Shown here piece by piece: positions 8,637 to 17,285 of a stretch of DNA of 64,000 nt. This stretch comes from Streptomyces sp. CBMA29 (GTDB taxonomy: Bacteria; Actinomycetota; Actinomycetes; Streptomycetales; Streptomycetaceae). Each line of letters opens with the position of its first letter. The stretch's first letter is position 1. The notes under the pieces were generated by a model that was not told the origin of the DNA, searched no databases, and saw nothing but the letters and a program-made list of their open reading frames with translations. The position numbers and the translations under genes were made by a program. The DNA lies in assembly GCF_014596445.1 (NCBI RefSeq), contig NZ_MECL01000096.1:1-64000 (forward strand), written 5' to 3'.

Positions 8637-9136
8637 CCGCGACCAGGGCCCGGTTCGCCGCGGCCGTCGTCATCGTGACGACGGCCGCGGCCGTCCTGGC
8701 CGGATGCGGCGGCGGCGGACACCCGGACGCGGCGCGGGACCGCGCCACCCCCGCCGGCGAGCGGCCGGCCTCCTCCGCGCCCGCGATCGGCCCCGACGGC
8801 ACGGCGGAGCCGTCCGCCTCGGCCTCGGCCGGTTCGGGCGGCAGCGGCGGTGCGAACGGCGCCACCGCCAAGGAGTCGACCCTGCCCAGATCCCAGCTCA
8901 CCCCGGCCACCGGCACGTTCACCGACCAGCAGAAGAGCTATCTGGTCGGCAAGGTGCCCAAGGGCATGGACCCGGCCGCGGTTCTCCAGACAGGACAGGA
9001 GTCCTGCGACCGGATCGCCAACACCGCGGACGCGAGTCCGAAGCTGGCGAAGGAGGCCATCGCGGACGGCGAGATCGCGGACGCGAAGGACGCGATCACG
9101 TATCTCTGCCCGAAGTACAAGAGCCTGCTCCCGTAG
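8633..9136 (+). CDS. Small lipoprotein with DUF732-like C-terminal domain
   Basis: A 167-residue predicted lipoprotein. A hydrophobic signal ends in the lipobox LAGC, so Cys22 is the expected lipidated residue. A Ser/Gly/Ala-rich linker (about residues 25-80) leads to a helical domain with SYLVGKVPKG, a Cys near the middle and a second in YLCPKY, the two-cysteine layout of DUF732-like exported proteins. Function is unknown. It starts with GTG inside the GTGA overlap with the upstream propeller gene, so both are probably made together and act at the surface. Two strong hairpins follow. Confidence 0.7.
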   Translation: MTATRARFAAAVVIVTTAAAVLAGCGGGGHPDAARDRATPAGERPASSAPAIGPDGTAEPSASASAGSGGSGGANGATAKESTLPRSQLTPATGTFTDQQKSYLVGKVPKGMDPAAVLQTGQESCDRIANTADASPKLAKEAIADGEIADAKDAITYLCPKYKSLLP

Positions 9137-9142
9137 CGGATC

Positions 9143-9170
9143 GACCGGCCCGCCGCGCGGCGGGCCGGTC
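9143..9170. terminator. Perfect 28-nt palindromic hairpin
   Basis: A perfect palindrome (GACCGGCCCGCCG with its complement) starts 6 nt after the lipoprotein stop. It is very GC-rich and has no downstream T-run, as is common for Streptomyces terminators. It is probably the 3' end of the propeller/lipoprotein mRNA. Confidence 0.7.
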
Positions 9171-9178
9171 GGCGCCGG

Positions 9179-9244
9179 GGACGGTCCGGGTATCGTCATC
9201 CGCGCGCTCCTTCGGGGCCGCGGATGACGATACCCGGACCGTCC
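9179..9244. repeat. 26-bp perfect inverted repeat around a C(UUCG)G loop
   Basis: Arms 9179-9204 and 9219-9244 are exact reverse complements over 26 bp, beginning GGACGGTCCGGG. The 14-nt centre contains CTTCGG (9210-9215), a very stable UUCG tetraloop closed by further pairs. With the 28-nt palindrome just before it, this makes two back-to-back hairpins between an operon end and the transporter gene. It could be a terminator, an RNA-processing stem, or the relic of a small mobile repeat. No T-run or coding is present. Confidence 0.85.
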
Positions 9245-9406
9245 CTTTCGCCGTTGTCACCTGCTACGGCGCGCGGGCCCGGTGGTCAGGCAAACGCCGA
9301 GCCTGGGGAAGCGCGACGTGATGGTTCGTCGAGCACACCGCCGACGCGGCGGAACTGCCGATCGGCCGGCCGCCCACGCGCGCCGACCGGCCCCGGAGGA
9401 GACCTG

Positions 9407-10696
9407 ATGCCCGTCCGTACCACCGCCCCGGGGCCCGTTCGGGAGATACCCGGCGGTGACACCGCGCGCTCCGACCTCCTCCGGGCCTCGGCGGCGGGCC
9501 TGATCGCCGCCTTCGTCGGCTTCTCCAGCTCCTTCGCGGTGGTGCTCGACGGGCTCACCAAGGTCGGCGCGTCGCACGCCGAGGCCGCGTCGGGACTGAT
9601 GGCGCTGTGCGTGGCGATGGGCCTGTGCGCGATCTGGCTGAGCCTGCGCTCCCGGCTGCCGATCAGCATCGCCTGGTCGACACCGGGCGCGGCGCTGCTG
9701 GCGGGCTCCGCCGGTACGCACGGCGGATTCGCGGCGGCCGTGGGCGCGTTCCTGCTCACGGCGGTGCTCATCGTGATCTCCGGGCTGTGGAAACCGCTCG
9801 GCCGGTGGGTCTCGGCGATCCCGAAGCCGCTGGCGAACGCGATGCTCGCGGGCATCCTGCTGCCGCTGTGCCTGGCTCCGGCGCACGCGGTCAGGTCCGA
9901 CCCGGTGGTCGGCCTCGGTGTGATCCTCGCCTGGGCGGTCGTCGGCAGCATACGGAAGCTGTACGCGATGCCCGCCGCGGTGGTCATGGCCGTCGTCCTG
10001 ATCGCCACCACCACGCACATCGACACGGCCGCGCTCGGCCCGCTGTGGCCGCACCCGGTGCTGGTCACCCCGCACTTCACCGCCTCCGCGGTGATCGGCG
10101 TCGCGCTGCCGCTGTACGTGGTGACGATGGCGTCGCAGAACATCCCCGGCATCGCGGTGCTCAACGTCAACGGCTACCACCCGCAGCCGGGCCCGCTGTT
10201 CGGCTGGACCGGCGTCTTCAGCCTGCTGTCGGCGCCCTTCGGCGGGCACGCGGTCAACCTGGCGGCGATCACCGCCGCGCTGTGCGCGGGCGAGGAGGCG
10301 GGGCCCGACCCGCGCAAGCGGTACCGGGCCGCGGTCGTCGCCGGCGGCGCGTACATCCTGCTGGGCCTGGGCGCGGCGGCGGCGGTCGCCTTCGTCAACG
10401 CCTCACCGCCCAACGTCATCGAGGCCGTCGCGGGACTCGCGCTGCTCGGCGCCCTCGGCAATTCCCTGACCGGCGCGATGGCCGACGCCGACAACCGCGA
10501 GTCGGCGGTCGTCACGCTGGTCGTCACCGTCTCGGGCGTCACCTTCTTCGGCGTCAGCGGCGCTTTCTGGGGCCTGGGCGCGGGCGGCGCGCTGTACGCG
10601 CTGCGGCGGTGGCAGGCGCGCCGGACGGAGCGGGCGGCAGCGGCGGACGCCGGGCCGGAAGCGGTGGCGGGTCCCGTACCGGAGGCGGACGCGTGA
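9407..10696 (+). CDS. BenE/NAT-family membrane transporter
   Basis: A 429-residue integral membrane protein with about 12 hydrophobic segments. It matches the BenE (YdcO) branch of the nucleobase/benzoate transporter fold: early GLIAAFVGFSSSFAVV, then RLPISIAWSTPGAALLA, and a central VVTMASQNIPGIAVLN carrying the conserved substrate-site Gln/Asn. Members import benzoate or related small organic anions with protons; the real substrate is unknown, and no aromatic catabolic gene is adjacent. The ATG at 9407 has a GGAGGA 7 nt upstream. It is monocistronic, between two strong hairpins. Confidence 0.85.
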   Translation: MPVRTTAPGPVREIPGGDTARSDLLRASAAGLIAAFVGFSSSFAVVLDGLTKVGASHAEAASGLMALCVAMGLCAIWLSLRSRLPISIAWSTPGAALLAGSAGTHGGFAAAVGAFLLTAVLIVISGLWKPLGRWVSAIPKPLANAMLAGILLPLCLAPAHAVRSDPVVGLGVILAWAVVGSIRKLYAMPAAVVMAVVLIATTTHIDTAALGPLWPHPVLVTPHFTASAVIGVALPLYVVTMASQNIPGIAVLNVNGYHPQPGPLFGWTGVFSLLSAPFGGHAVNLAAITAALCAGEEAGPDPRKRYRAAVVAGGAYILLGLGAAAAVAFVNASPPNVIEAVAGLALLGALGNSLTGAMADADNRESAVVTLVVTVSGVTFFGVSGAFWGLGAGGALYALRRWQARRTERAAAADAGPEAVAGPVPEADA

Positions 10697-10702
10697 TCGG
10701 AA

Positions 10703-10737
10703 GGGGCAGCCGGACCTCCAGGAGGTCCGGCTGCCCC
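10703..10737. terminator. Bidirectional terminator between convergent genes
   Basis: Arms GGGGCAGCCGGACCTCC (10703-10719) and its exact complement (10721-10737) form a stem of about 15 bp. It lies between the convergent transporter and GH30 genes and can stop transcription from both sides. Confidence 0.85.
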
Positions 10738-10769
10738 CGGGGCGACGCGTCGGGTCTGAGCGCCTCGGC

Positions 10770-12740
10770 TCAGCGGTAGAGCCGGAGGTCGGCCAGGCTC
10801 CACCAGTTGGCCGCCGTGCCCGTCGATGTGACGCGCACGTAGCGTGCCGTGGTCGTACGGGGCAGGTCGGCGACGGTGAGCTGCCCGGTTCCCTTACCGG
10901 CGGCGGCCGTACGCCAGTTGACGCCGTCGTCGCTGGTCGAGATCTGCCAGCCGCGGGCGTAGTCGCCGAGGTTGTCGCCGCTGTCGACGGCGACGCGGGA
11001 GAACGCGGTGCGCTTCTTGAGGTCGATCTGCACGTACTGGCCGGGGGTCTGGGCCGCGCCGCTGGACCAGCGGGTCGAGCCGTCGGCGTCGATCGCGAGG
11101 TCGGCGGCGCCCTGCCCGGCGGGCTGGGAGGTGGCGCTCGCGCCGTTCAGCGGCACCGCGTGGTAGCGGCTGGTCAGGTCAGCCGACGCGGGCCAGGTGA
11201 ACGTCGCCAGCGCACCGCCGGGCAGGGAGTATGCGAAGGTCCGGTCGCCGACGGCGACGGCGAAGGAGCGCGGGTCGTCGTTCTCGTTGTGCACGACGAG
11301 CGCGGTGGAGCCGTCGGGGTTGCGGAAGGCGACATCGGTGAGCTGGCCGTTCCAGCCGGTCGTGCCGTAGTTGGTGCTGCCGATCCGTACCGCGCCCGGC
11401 CGGACGAACTTCGACAGGTGGCCGATGGTGAAGAACTCGGCGCTGGTGGTGACCGTGCCGTCCGGCTGGACGGTCAGCAGGGCGGTGCAGGTGTCGCAGC
11501 CGCCGTTGTGCGGGCCGCCGTCGGCGTCCAGCGCGATGTTCCAGTCGGCGACGGACTTCGCCCAGTTGCGGGTGGTGCCGACGGTGATCGTGCGCGCGTG
11601 CCAGGTAAGGGTGGAGCGGAAGATCTGCGCGGGCGTGTCGGTCGCGCCGTGCGAGCCGGAGCACTCCGTGAACCAGATGCCCTTGTCGGGGTGCGCGTCG
11701 TGCAGCGCGCTCTGCGCGCTGGGGTCGCCCGAGTAGCAGTGGTAGGCGGTGCCCGCGATCCACCGGGCGGCGGGGCTGTCCAGCACCTCGTACGGGTAGT
11801 CGGTCTGCGGGTCCTCGCCCAACTGCTCGGCGGTCTTGACGTCGTCGGGGTGCGTGGTCCAGTTGTGGTCGTACGCGAGGATCTTGGTGCGCGGGCTGGC
11901 CCGGTGCAGCAGCGGTCCCAGCGCCTGGATGACCTTGACCTGCGCCTGCACGGGCAGATCGGTGCCGGGGTACGCGGAGGGCTTACGGTTCTGCGGCTCG
12001 TTCTGCACCGTCAGGTAGTCGACGGGCACGCCCGCCGCCGCGTACGCCTGGACGAACTTCACCAGGTAGCGGGCGTAGGCGTCGTAGACCTTCGGGTCGT
12101 CCTTGAGGTGGCCGCCGATCAGCGAGTCGCCGTCCTTCATCCACGCGGGCGGGCTCCAGGGCGTGGCCATGACGGTGAGCCGGGGGTTGAGCCGCTTCGC
12201 CTGGCGCAGCAGCGGCAGGATCTGCCGCTGGTCGTGCGCGATGCTGAAGTGGCGCAGCGCGAAGTCGGTCCGCCCCGCGGGCATGTCGTCGTAGGTGTAG
12301 TGGGCGGCGGAGGCCGTGAAGTCGGAGGAGCCGATGGGCTGGCGCAGGAAGCTGACGCCGATGCCGCGGGCCGGGTCGAAGAGCTGCCGCATCGCGGAGT
12401 CCCGCGTCGTGCGGGGCAGTTGGCTCAGGACGGCGGCCGAGGAGTCGGTGAGCGCACCGCCGAAGCCGTCCATGCGCTGGTAGCTCTGGTTCGGATCGAC
12501 GGTGATGGTGGTGAGGTCGGACGGTCCCCGGCCGAAGTCGACCGGCGCCTGCTGCCGTAGTTCCTGGGCTCCGTCGGCCGTGGTCAGCCACACCTGGGCG
12601 CGGGGTGGCGGCGCCGGGCGGGAGTGGGAGGCCGCGGTGGCGGCCGTCGGGGTGACGGCGGCCGTCTGGGCGGCCGGTACGCAGGCCAGGCAGAGTGCGG
12701 CGGCTGTGGCAGCGGCGGCACCTACGGCGCGTCTCCTCAT
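10770..12740 (-). CDS. Secreted GH30 glycosidase with C-terminal F5/8-type carbohydrate-binding domain
   Basis: A 656-residue exported glycoside hydrolase of family 30 (glucosylceramidase / beta-1,6-glucanase clan). The signal peptide is MRRRAVGAAAATAAALCLAC; an upstream in-frame ATG is rejected because it would bury this signal. The barrel shows YQRMDGFGGALTDSSA near its start, the acid/base Glu in TVQNEPQN, and the nucleophile Glu in WFTECSGSHG. A beta-sandwich follows, then about 140 residues of F5/8 type C (CBM32-like) domain ending NWWSLADLRLYR. Likely substrates are beta-1,6-glucans or related beta-glucosides (inference). It is divergent from a LacI regulator, with LacI-type half-sites in between. 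Confidence 0.88.
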   Translation of the reverse strand: MRRRAVGAAAATAAALCLACVPAAQTAAVTPTAATAASHSRPAPPPRAQVWLTTADGAQELRQQAPVDFGRGPSDLTTITVDPNQSYQRMDGFGGALTDSSAAVLSQLPRTTRDSAMRQLFDPARGIGVSFLRQPIGSSDFTASAAHYTYDDMPAGRTDFALRHFSIAHDQRQILPLLRQAKRLNPRLTVMATPWSPPAWMKDGDSLIGGHLKDDPKVYDAYARYLVKFVQAYAAAGVPVDYLTVQNEPQNRKPSAYPGTDLPVQAQVKVIQALGPLLHRASPRTKILAYDHNWTTHPDDVKTAEQLGEDPQTDYPYEVLDSPAARWIAGTAYHCYSGDPSAQSALHDAHPDKGIWFTECSGSHGATDTPAQIFRSTLTWHARTITVGTTRNWAKSVADWNIALDADGGPHNGGCDTCTALLTVQPDGTVTTSAEFFTIGHLSKFVRPGAVRIGSTNYGTTGWNGQLTDVAFRNPDGSTALVVHNENDDPRSFAVAVGDRTFAYSLPGGALATFTWPASADLTSRYHAVPLNGASATSQPAGQGAADLAIDADGSTRWSSGAAQTPGQYVQIDLKKRTAFSRVAVDSGDNLGDYARGWQISTSDDGVNWRTAAAGKGTGQLTVADLPRTTTARYVRVTSTGTAANWWSLADLRLYR

Positions 12741-12764
12741 CGTTCTCCTCGGGCAGCACTCACT

Positions 12765-12787
12765 CTGAAACGGAATGAAACGTTTTC
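12765..12787. promoter_or_regulatory. Candidate LacI-family operator upstream of the GH30 gene
   Basis: AAACGTTT (12778-12785) is a perfect palindrome with the central CG typical of LacI-family sites. A half-site TGAAACGG lies just upstream (12765-12772), and another ATGAAACG occurs at 12892-12899 before the regulator gene. Shared half-sites suggest one regulator represses both divergent promoters. Confidence 0.5.
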
Positions 12788-12913
12788 TGGAACCGTGGCG
12801 AAAATCAGGTAAGCGGTCGGTGGCGTGCGCTGTCAATGCCTTGTACCGATCCTGCCGTGACCCTGATGGGTCGGGGCGCTAAGCTGCGCATATGAAACGA
12901 CCGGGTGTAACAG

Positions 12914-13936
12914 TTGGCTAGGTCACCGGGCACCCGCGTGACGGTCCGCGCCATCGCCGCGGAGGCGGGCGTCTCCATCGCCACCGTGTCGCGCGTCATG
13001 ACAGGACAGGCCAACGTGGCCCCCGACACCCAGGCGCTGGTCCGCCGGGCGGTCGAACGGCTGGGGGCGCCGGCCCCGGTCCGGCGCGGCGCGGCGGACG
13101 GCGCCATCTATGTGCGCTGCCCGTATGTCCTCACCGACTACTTCGGTGTGATCGTCTCCTCGATCGCCGAGACGCTGGACCTGCACGGCCGGCGGGTGGT
13201 GCTCAGCGCGGGCGACGCGGCGCGCGAGGTCCAGGTGCTGCCGGGGCTGCCGGGCGATCCGGGCATCGCGGGCGCGATCCTCATCGTCCCGCCCGAGCCG
13301 GAAAGGGAGCTGGAGATCCTGCGGGCCCAGGACTTCCCCTTCGTGGTCGTCGACCCGCGCACTCCGCTCCCCCGCGACATCGCCTCGGTCTCGGCCGCCA
13401 ACCTCGCCGCGGCCCGCAGTGTCACCGCCCACCTGGTGGAGTTCGGCCACCGGCGGATCGGCGTCATCGGCGGACCCGGTGACTGGCTCGCCAGCAAGTC
13501 CCGTCTCGCGGGCCACACGTCGGCCCTCGCCGACGCCGGGGTGCTGCCCTCCCCCGAGCTCCTGCGCAGCATCGAGCCGACCGCCGACTGGGGCTACGGG
13601 GCCGCCTGCGAACTCCTCGATCTCCCCCAACCCCCCACCGCGCTCGTCGCGTTCAACGACAAGGCCGCCGTGGGCGCGCTGCGCGCCGCCTACGAACGCG
13701 GCCTGCGCGTCCCCGAGGACCTCTCCATCACCGGTTTCGACGACATCGACCTCAGCCGCAGCACCGTGCCCCGCCTCACCACCGTCCGCCAACCGCTCGA
13801 AGAGATGGGCCGGATGGCGGTCTCCCTGCTGATGCGGCTCCTGGACCGCCACATGGTCGACACCCTCCACGTCGAACTGGCCACCCACTTGGTGGTCCGC
13901 GGCTCGACGGGCCCGGCCCCGGCGCTTCCCCGCTGA
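12914..13936 (+). CDS. LacI-family regulator of the adjacent GH30 gene
   Basis: A 340-residue repressor. The N-terminal helix-turn-helix reads VRAIAAEAGVSIATVSRVM, but the hinge is reduced: the usual long hinge helix is replaced by LGAPAPVRRGAAD. A periplasmic-binding-protein-like sensor follows, with HRRIGVIGG and PTALVAFNDKAAVGALRAA. The usable start is weak: TTG at 12914 or GTG at 12938, neither with a clear SD. A nine-codon frame from ATG 12892 (MKRPGVTVG, then stop) looks like the normal N-terminus of such regulators, so the 5' end may carry a lesion or the true start may differ. It probably controls GH30 and itself. Confidence 0.8.
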   Translation: MARSPGTRVTVRAIAAEAGVSIATVSRVMTGQANVAPDTQALVRRAVERLGAPAPVRRGAADGAIYVRCPYVLTDYFGVIVSSIAETLDLHGRRVVLSAGDAAREVQVLPGLPGDPGIAGAILIVPPEPERELEILRAQDFPFVVVDPRTPLPRDIASVSAANLAAARSVTAHLVEFGHRRIGVIGGPGDWLASKSRLAGHTSALADAGVLPSPELLRSIEPTADWGYGAACELLDLPQPPTALVAFNDKAAVGALRAAYERGLRVPEDLSITGFDDIDLSRSTVPRLTTVRQPLEEMGRMAVSLLMRLLDRHMVDTLHVELATHLVVRGSTGPAPALPR

Positions 13937-13991
13937 CGCGGGGAGCGGGCGTCCGGGGCCGTCGGTCGCGCCCGGATCGGTGACCGGTGCG

Positions 13992-14852
13992 TCAGCGCTT
14001 GGGGCCGGCCGCGAAGACGCCCTCGGGGAAGGCGCCCGCGGCCAGCGCGCGCATGGTGAGGCCCTGGGCGATCTCGGTGAGACGGGCGGTGGCGGCCTCG
14101 CCGAGGTGCTCGTAGGGGGCGCGGCCGAGACGGTCGGTCTCGGCCTCGACGTGGCGGCGCAGTTCGACGCCCTGGTCGGTGAGGGAGCCGTCCGCGTCCA
14201 GGAGGCCGCGGTCGCGCAGCCGGGCGACGGCCGCGTCCCACTCCTGCTCGCTCCAGCCTCGGTGGGTCCTGGCGAAGCCCGGGAGGAAGCCCTTGCCGGT
14301 CGCGGTGTGGGTGACGAGGGCTTCCAGGCCGTCGAGTTCGGCGGAGAGCAGGGCGGCGAGGTGTCCGTCGCCGCGGTACTCGCGCAGCAGCGTGGTGGCG
14401 TGCCAGAAGGCCAGGTGCGGCTCCTTCGGCGACGGAAGGGCCGCGTGGGCGGCGTACAGGACACGGTCGCCGCCGGTGCACGCCTCGGCGGCGCGCTGGG
14501 CGAGTTCGGCGGCCTCGGCCGTCTCCGGGGAGTCGACGGCGTCGCCGAGCAGGCGGCGCTGCACGGCGTCGACCGCGCGCAGCCGCGCCGCGGTGATGTC
14601 CTCGGGGGCGGCCAGGGTCCAGGCGAGCGGGATGTGCCGGGCCACCAGGGACGGGCTGAAGTTGTAGAAGGTGCTCGTCACCACGGCGGGGCCGACCGGG
14701 CCGAGGGCGGCGGCGCGGCCCGCGAAGTAGCACATGCGGTTGTTCTCCAGCCCGGCCGCGACCAGCGCCGCCTGCGTCTCGGGCGCGAAGTACACCATCG
14801 AGTGCAGCGGTTCGAGCACCCGGAAACATTTCCTACCGGCCAGTAGCGTCAT
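13992..14852 (-). CDS. SCO6745-family protein of unknown function
   Basis: A 286-residue cytoplasmic protein that I recognise as the actinobacterial SCO6745 family. It is mainly helical; the N-terminus contains FRVLEPLHSMVYFAPE and GLENNRMCYFAGRAA. The second half has a winged-helix-like stretch (WDAAVARLRDRGLLDADGSL followed by LTDQGVEL), which suggests a MarR-like fold. No catalytic motif is visible. The start at 14852 (MTLLAGRKCF) is chosen because upstream codons run through a tandem DNA repeat. It is convergent with the LacI gene and divergent from the von Willebrand gene; no functional link is evident. Confidence 0.7.
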   Translation of the reverse strand: MTLLAGRKCFRVLEPLHSMVYFAPETQAALVAAGLENNRMCYFAGRAAALGPVGPAVVTSTFYNFSPSLVARHIPLAWTLAAPEDITAARLRAVDAVQRRLLGDAVDSPETAEAAELAQRAAEACTGGDRVLYAAHAALPSPKEPHLAFWHATTLLREYRGDGHLAALLSAELDGLEALVTHTATGKGFLPGFARTHRGWSEQEWDAAVARLRDRGLLDADGSLTDQGVELRRHVEAETDRLGRAPYEHLGEAATARLTEIAQGLTMRALAAGAFPEGVFAAGPKR

Positions 14853-14959
14853 ATCCGCCACTTTACTGAGATCACGGCGCACGTCCACCCCCGGCGCACC
14901 ACCGGCCCGCGCGCGGTCCCGGTGGCCCCCGGCCCGGCGCGCGCTCGTCGTCCCCGCCC

Positions 14960-14993
14960 GTGGTCCGTCCCCGTCCGTGGTCCGTCCCCGTCC
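14960..14993. repeat. Two tandem copies of a 17-bp repeat
   Basis: GTGGTCCGTCCCCGTCC occurs twice in perfect tandem (14960-14976, 14977-14993), flanked by partial copies, in the noncoding spacer between two divergent genes. No coding sense is evident. Confidence 0.7.
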
Positions 14994-15082
14994 GTCCGCG
15001 TCCGTCCTCTTTGGCACGGTCCCTCACCGGCCGCTGACCGGCCGACTTCAGGTTTTGACACTACCTTCACTACGATCCGGCG

Positions 15083-16363
15083 ATGATCATAAGAAGGTTA
15101 CTGACGGCCGGAGTTGGCTGCGGCCTGCTGGTCGTCCTGGCTTGCGGTCTGCTGCCCGCGAGCGCGGTCGCCGACGAACCCACGACACCGGCGACGCCGA
15201 CGGCGCAAGCCGCCCCGAAGGTGGAACTGCTGCTCGACGTCAGCGGTTCCATGCGGGCGAAGGACATCGACGGGCAGTCGCGGATGGCCGCCGCGAAACA
15301 GGCGTTCGACGACGTGCTGGACTCGGTGCCGGAGAACGTGGAGCTGGGCATCAGGACGCTCGGCGCCGACTATCCGGGCAACGACCGCAAGACCGGGTGC
15401 AAGGACACCCGGCAGCTCTACCCGGTCGGCCCGCTGAACCGCACCGAGGCCAAGGCCGCGGTGGCGACGCTGGCGCCCACCGGCTGGACGCCGATCGGCC
15501 CCGCGCTGCTCAAGGCGGCCGACGATCTCCAGGGCGGCGACGGCACCCGCCGCCTGGTGCTGATCACCGACGGCCAGGACACCTGCGCGCCGCTCAACCC
15601 GTGCGATGTCGCGCGGGACATCGCCGCCAAGGGCATCCATCTGGTCATCGACACGCTCGGGCTGATCCCGGACTCCTCGACCCGCAACCAGTTGACGTGC
15701 ATCGCGGAGGCGACCGGCGGTACGTACACCGCCGTCCAGCACCGGCAGCAGCTCACCACCAAGGTGAAGCAGTTGGTGGGCCGCAGCACCGACGCCGTGG
15801 TGGCCCCGGTGGCCGCCCAGGGCGCCGCGCGGTGCGCGGACGCGCCGCAGCTCAAGGCGGGGATCTACACCGACCGCGAGCTGTTCTCGGAGAACCGCTG
15901 GTACCGGGTGGACGTGCCGCCGGGGCAGGAGCTGCGCGCCTCGGTGAGCGTCTCCGCCGACCGCGCGGTGAACGCGGACTACGGCGTCCTGCTGCGTGGC
16001 GTGACCACGCACGGCCGGGAGATCGTCAGGGACGACGAGGGCGGCACCGGCCGTACCGACGTCGTGTCCGCCGGTATCCGCTACCCCAAGCCGCACGCGG
16101 ACTCCGACACCCCGCCGGAGACGGTCTGCCTCCAGGTCGGCAACTCCTTCTCGGCGGCGCCGTCGGTGAAGACCACCCCCGGTCTGCCGGTGGAGCTCTC
16201 CATCGACCTGGTGGACTCCCCCGACCAGCCGTCCGACGTGGCCTTCTTCGGCCTCGGGCGCGGCTGGTGGCTGCTGGGCACGCTGGCCGTGGCCGGCGCG
16301 GTCCTCGGCCTGCTGTCGGGCTGGGTGTCCTGCTGGCGTCTGAACACGGGGAGGACCGTCTGA
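15083..16363 (+). CDS. Secreted/membrane-anchored von Willebrand A domain protein with an early TTA codon
   Basis: A 426-residue exported protein. Signal peptide residues 1-30 end at ASAVADE. A vWA domain (about 48-235) keeps the metal-binding (MIDAS) motif: LLLDVSGSM, the Thr in GWTPIGPAL and the Asp in ITDGQDT. A beta-rich region follows, then a C-terminal membrane helix (WWLLGTLAVAGAVLGLL) and a short tail. It probably binds a protein or surface ligand outside the cell. Codons 3-6 are rare (ATA, AGA, AGG, TTA); the TTA at 15098-15100 would make translation depend on the bldA tRNA. There is no SD; TACGAT lies 7 nt upstream, so the mRNA may be leaderless. It overlaps the next gene by 1 nt (TGATG). 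Confidence 0.85.
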   Translation: MIIRRLLTAGVGCGLLVVLACGLLPASAVADEPTTPATPTAQAAPKVELLLDVSGSMRAKDIDGQSRMAAAKQAFDDVLDSVPENVELGIRTLGADYPGNDRKTGCKDTRQLYPVGPLNRTEAKAAVATLAPTGWTPIGPALLKAADDLQGGDGTRRLVLITDGQDTCAPLNPCDVARDIAAKGIHLVIDTLGLIPDSSTRNQLTCIAEATGGTYTAVQHRQQLTTKVKQLVGRSTDAVVAPVAAQGAARCADAPQLKAGIYTDRELFSENRWYRVDVPPGQELRASVSVSADRAVNADYGVLLRGVTTHGREIVRDDEGGTGRTDVVSAGIRYPKPHADSDTPPETVCLQVGNSFSAAPSVKTTPGLPVELSIDLVDSPDQPSDVAFFGLGRGWWLLGTLAVAGAVLGLLSGWVSCWRLNTGRTV

Positions 16364-17220
16364 TGCGTACGTCACCACGTAAGGCCGTACGGCTGCTGAC
16401 GGTCACCGCGGCGGGGCTGCTGGCCGCCGCCGCGCTGGTCCTGAGCGCGGGCGGCGCGGTCGCCGACGACCCGTCGGCCGACCCGAGCGCGAGCACGGGT
16501 ACGGGTACGGCCACTCCCGGCGACGGCGACGCCGCGCCGACGGAGGCGGGGACGAGTTTCCGTACCGCCACCGTCGTCCGGCAGGGGCAGGAGGCGACCG
16601 CGGACGCGTCGGCGGGCGACTACCTGTACTGGACGTTCCCCGCCGACAGCGGGCAGAACGTGACGGTGAAGGCCACCGTCACCTTCCCCGAGACGGCGAC
16701 CCGGCACGGCGCCGCCACCTGGCAGCTCGATGTGTACGACGGGCTGCGGCGCCGCCAGCCGTGCAGATTCGGCGCGCAGAGCAGGTCCGTGGCGGCCGAC
16801 GCGGGCTCGGTCGAGCTGGTCTGCCACCTGCGGGCGATCCGCTCGTGGGCCGACACCTGGTCCAACGATCCGCTGCGCGGCGGCTACTTCCTGCGGCTGA
16901 CCGTGCTCGACCTGCCCGCGGCCGACCTCGGCCAGCCGGTCAGGGCGGCGGTGAAGGCCACCTCGGAGGGCACGGCCGGGCAGCAGGCGGTCGACGGCTC
17001 GGTGACGCCCGTGGTGTCGGCGTACGCGCCGCATGTGGCGCCGTCCGACGGCTGGGCGGGCACCTGGTGGTCGCCGCGCTGGCTGTGGACCGGCGGCGGC
17101 GGTCTGCTGGCCGCTCTGGCCGGTCTGGGCGCGCACCGACTCGCCCGGGGTCCGATCCGGTCCCGGCGGGACCCGCGCGTCCCTGAGCGGCCCCGCGAGC
17201 CCGTGGGATACCGGGACTGA
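16363..17220 (+). CDS. Exported partner of the von Willebrand protein, C-terminal membrane anchor
   Basis: A 285-residue protein with a signal peptide (MRTSPRKAVRLLTVTAAG, then an Ala/Leu core), an acidic Thr/Ser/Asp linker, and a beta-rich domain containing ATADASAGDYLYWTFPADSG, which resembles bacterial pre-peptidase or lectin-like sandwiches. Two cysteines (RRQPCRF and LVCHLR) may pair. A membrane helix (LWTGGGGLLAALAGLGAHRL) and a basic cytoplasmic tail end the protein. Its ATG overlaps the stop of the vWA gene and the topologies match, so the two probably form a complex on the outer face of the membrane. Function is unknown. Confidence 0.75.
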   Translation: MRTSPRKAVRLLTVTAAGLLAAAALVLSAGGAVADDPSADPSASTGTGTATPGDGDAAPTEAGTSFRTATVVRQGQEATADASAGDYLYWTFPADSGQNVTVKATVTFPETATRHGAATWQLDVYDGLRRRQPCRFGAQSRSVAADAGSVELVCHLRAIRSWADTWSNDPLRGGYFLRLTVLDLPAADLGQPVRAAVKATSEGTAGQQAVDGSVTPVVSAYAPHVAPSDGWAGTWWSPRWLWTGGGGLLAALAGLGAHRLARGPIRSRRDPRVPERPREPVGYRD

Positions 17221-17236
17221 GGCAGCGGCACGCGAG

Positions 17237-17266
17237 AGAGGGCCCGTCCGACCGGACGGGCCCTCT
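17237..17266 (+). terminator. Rho-independent terminator of the vWA operon
   Basis: AGAGGGCCCGTCC (17237-17249) pairs over 13 bp with its complement (17254-17266) around a 4-nt loop, followed by ATCTTTT. It also faces the convergent DUF427 gene. Confidence 0.9.
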
Positions 17267-17285
17267 ATCTTTTCGCGCGCGAGCG

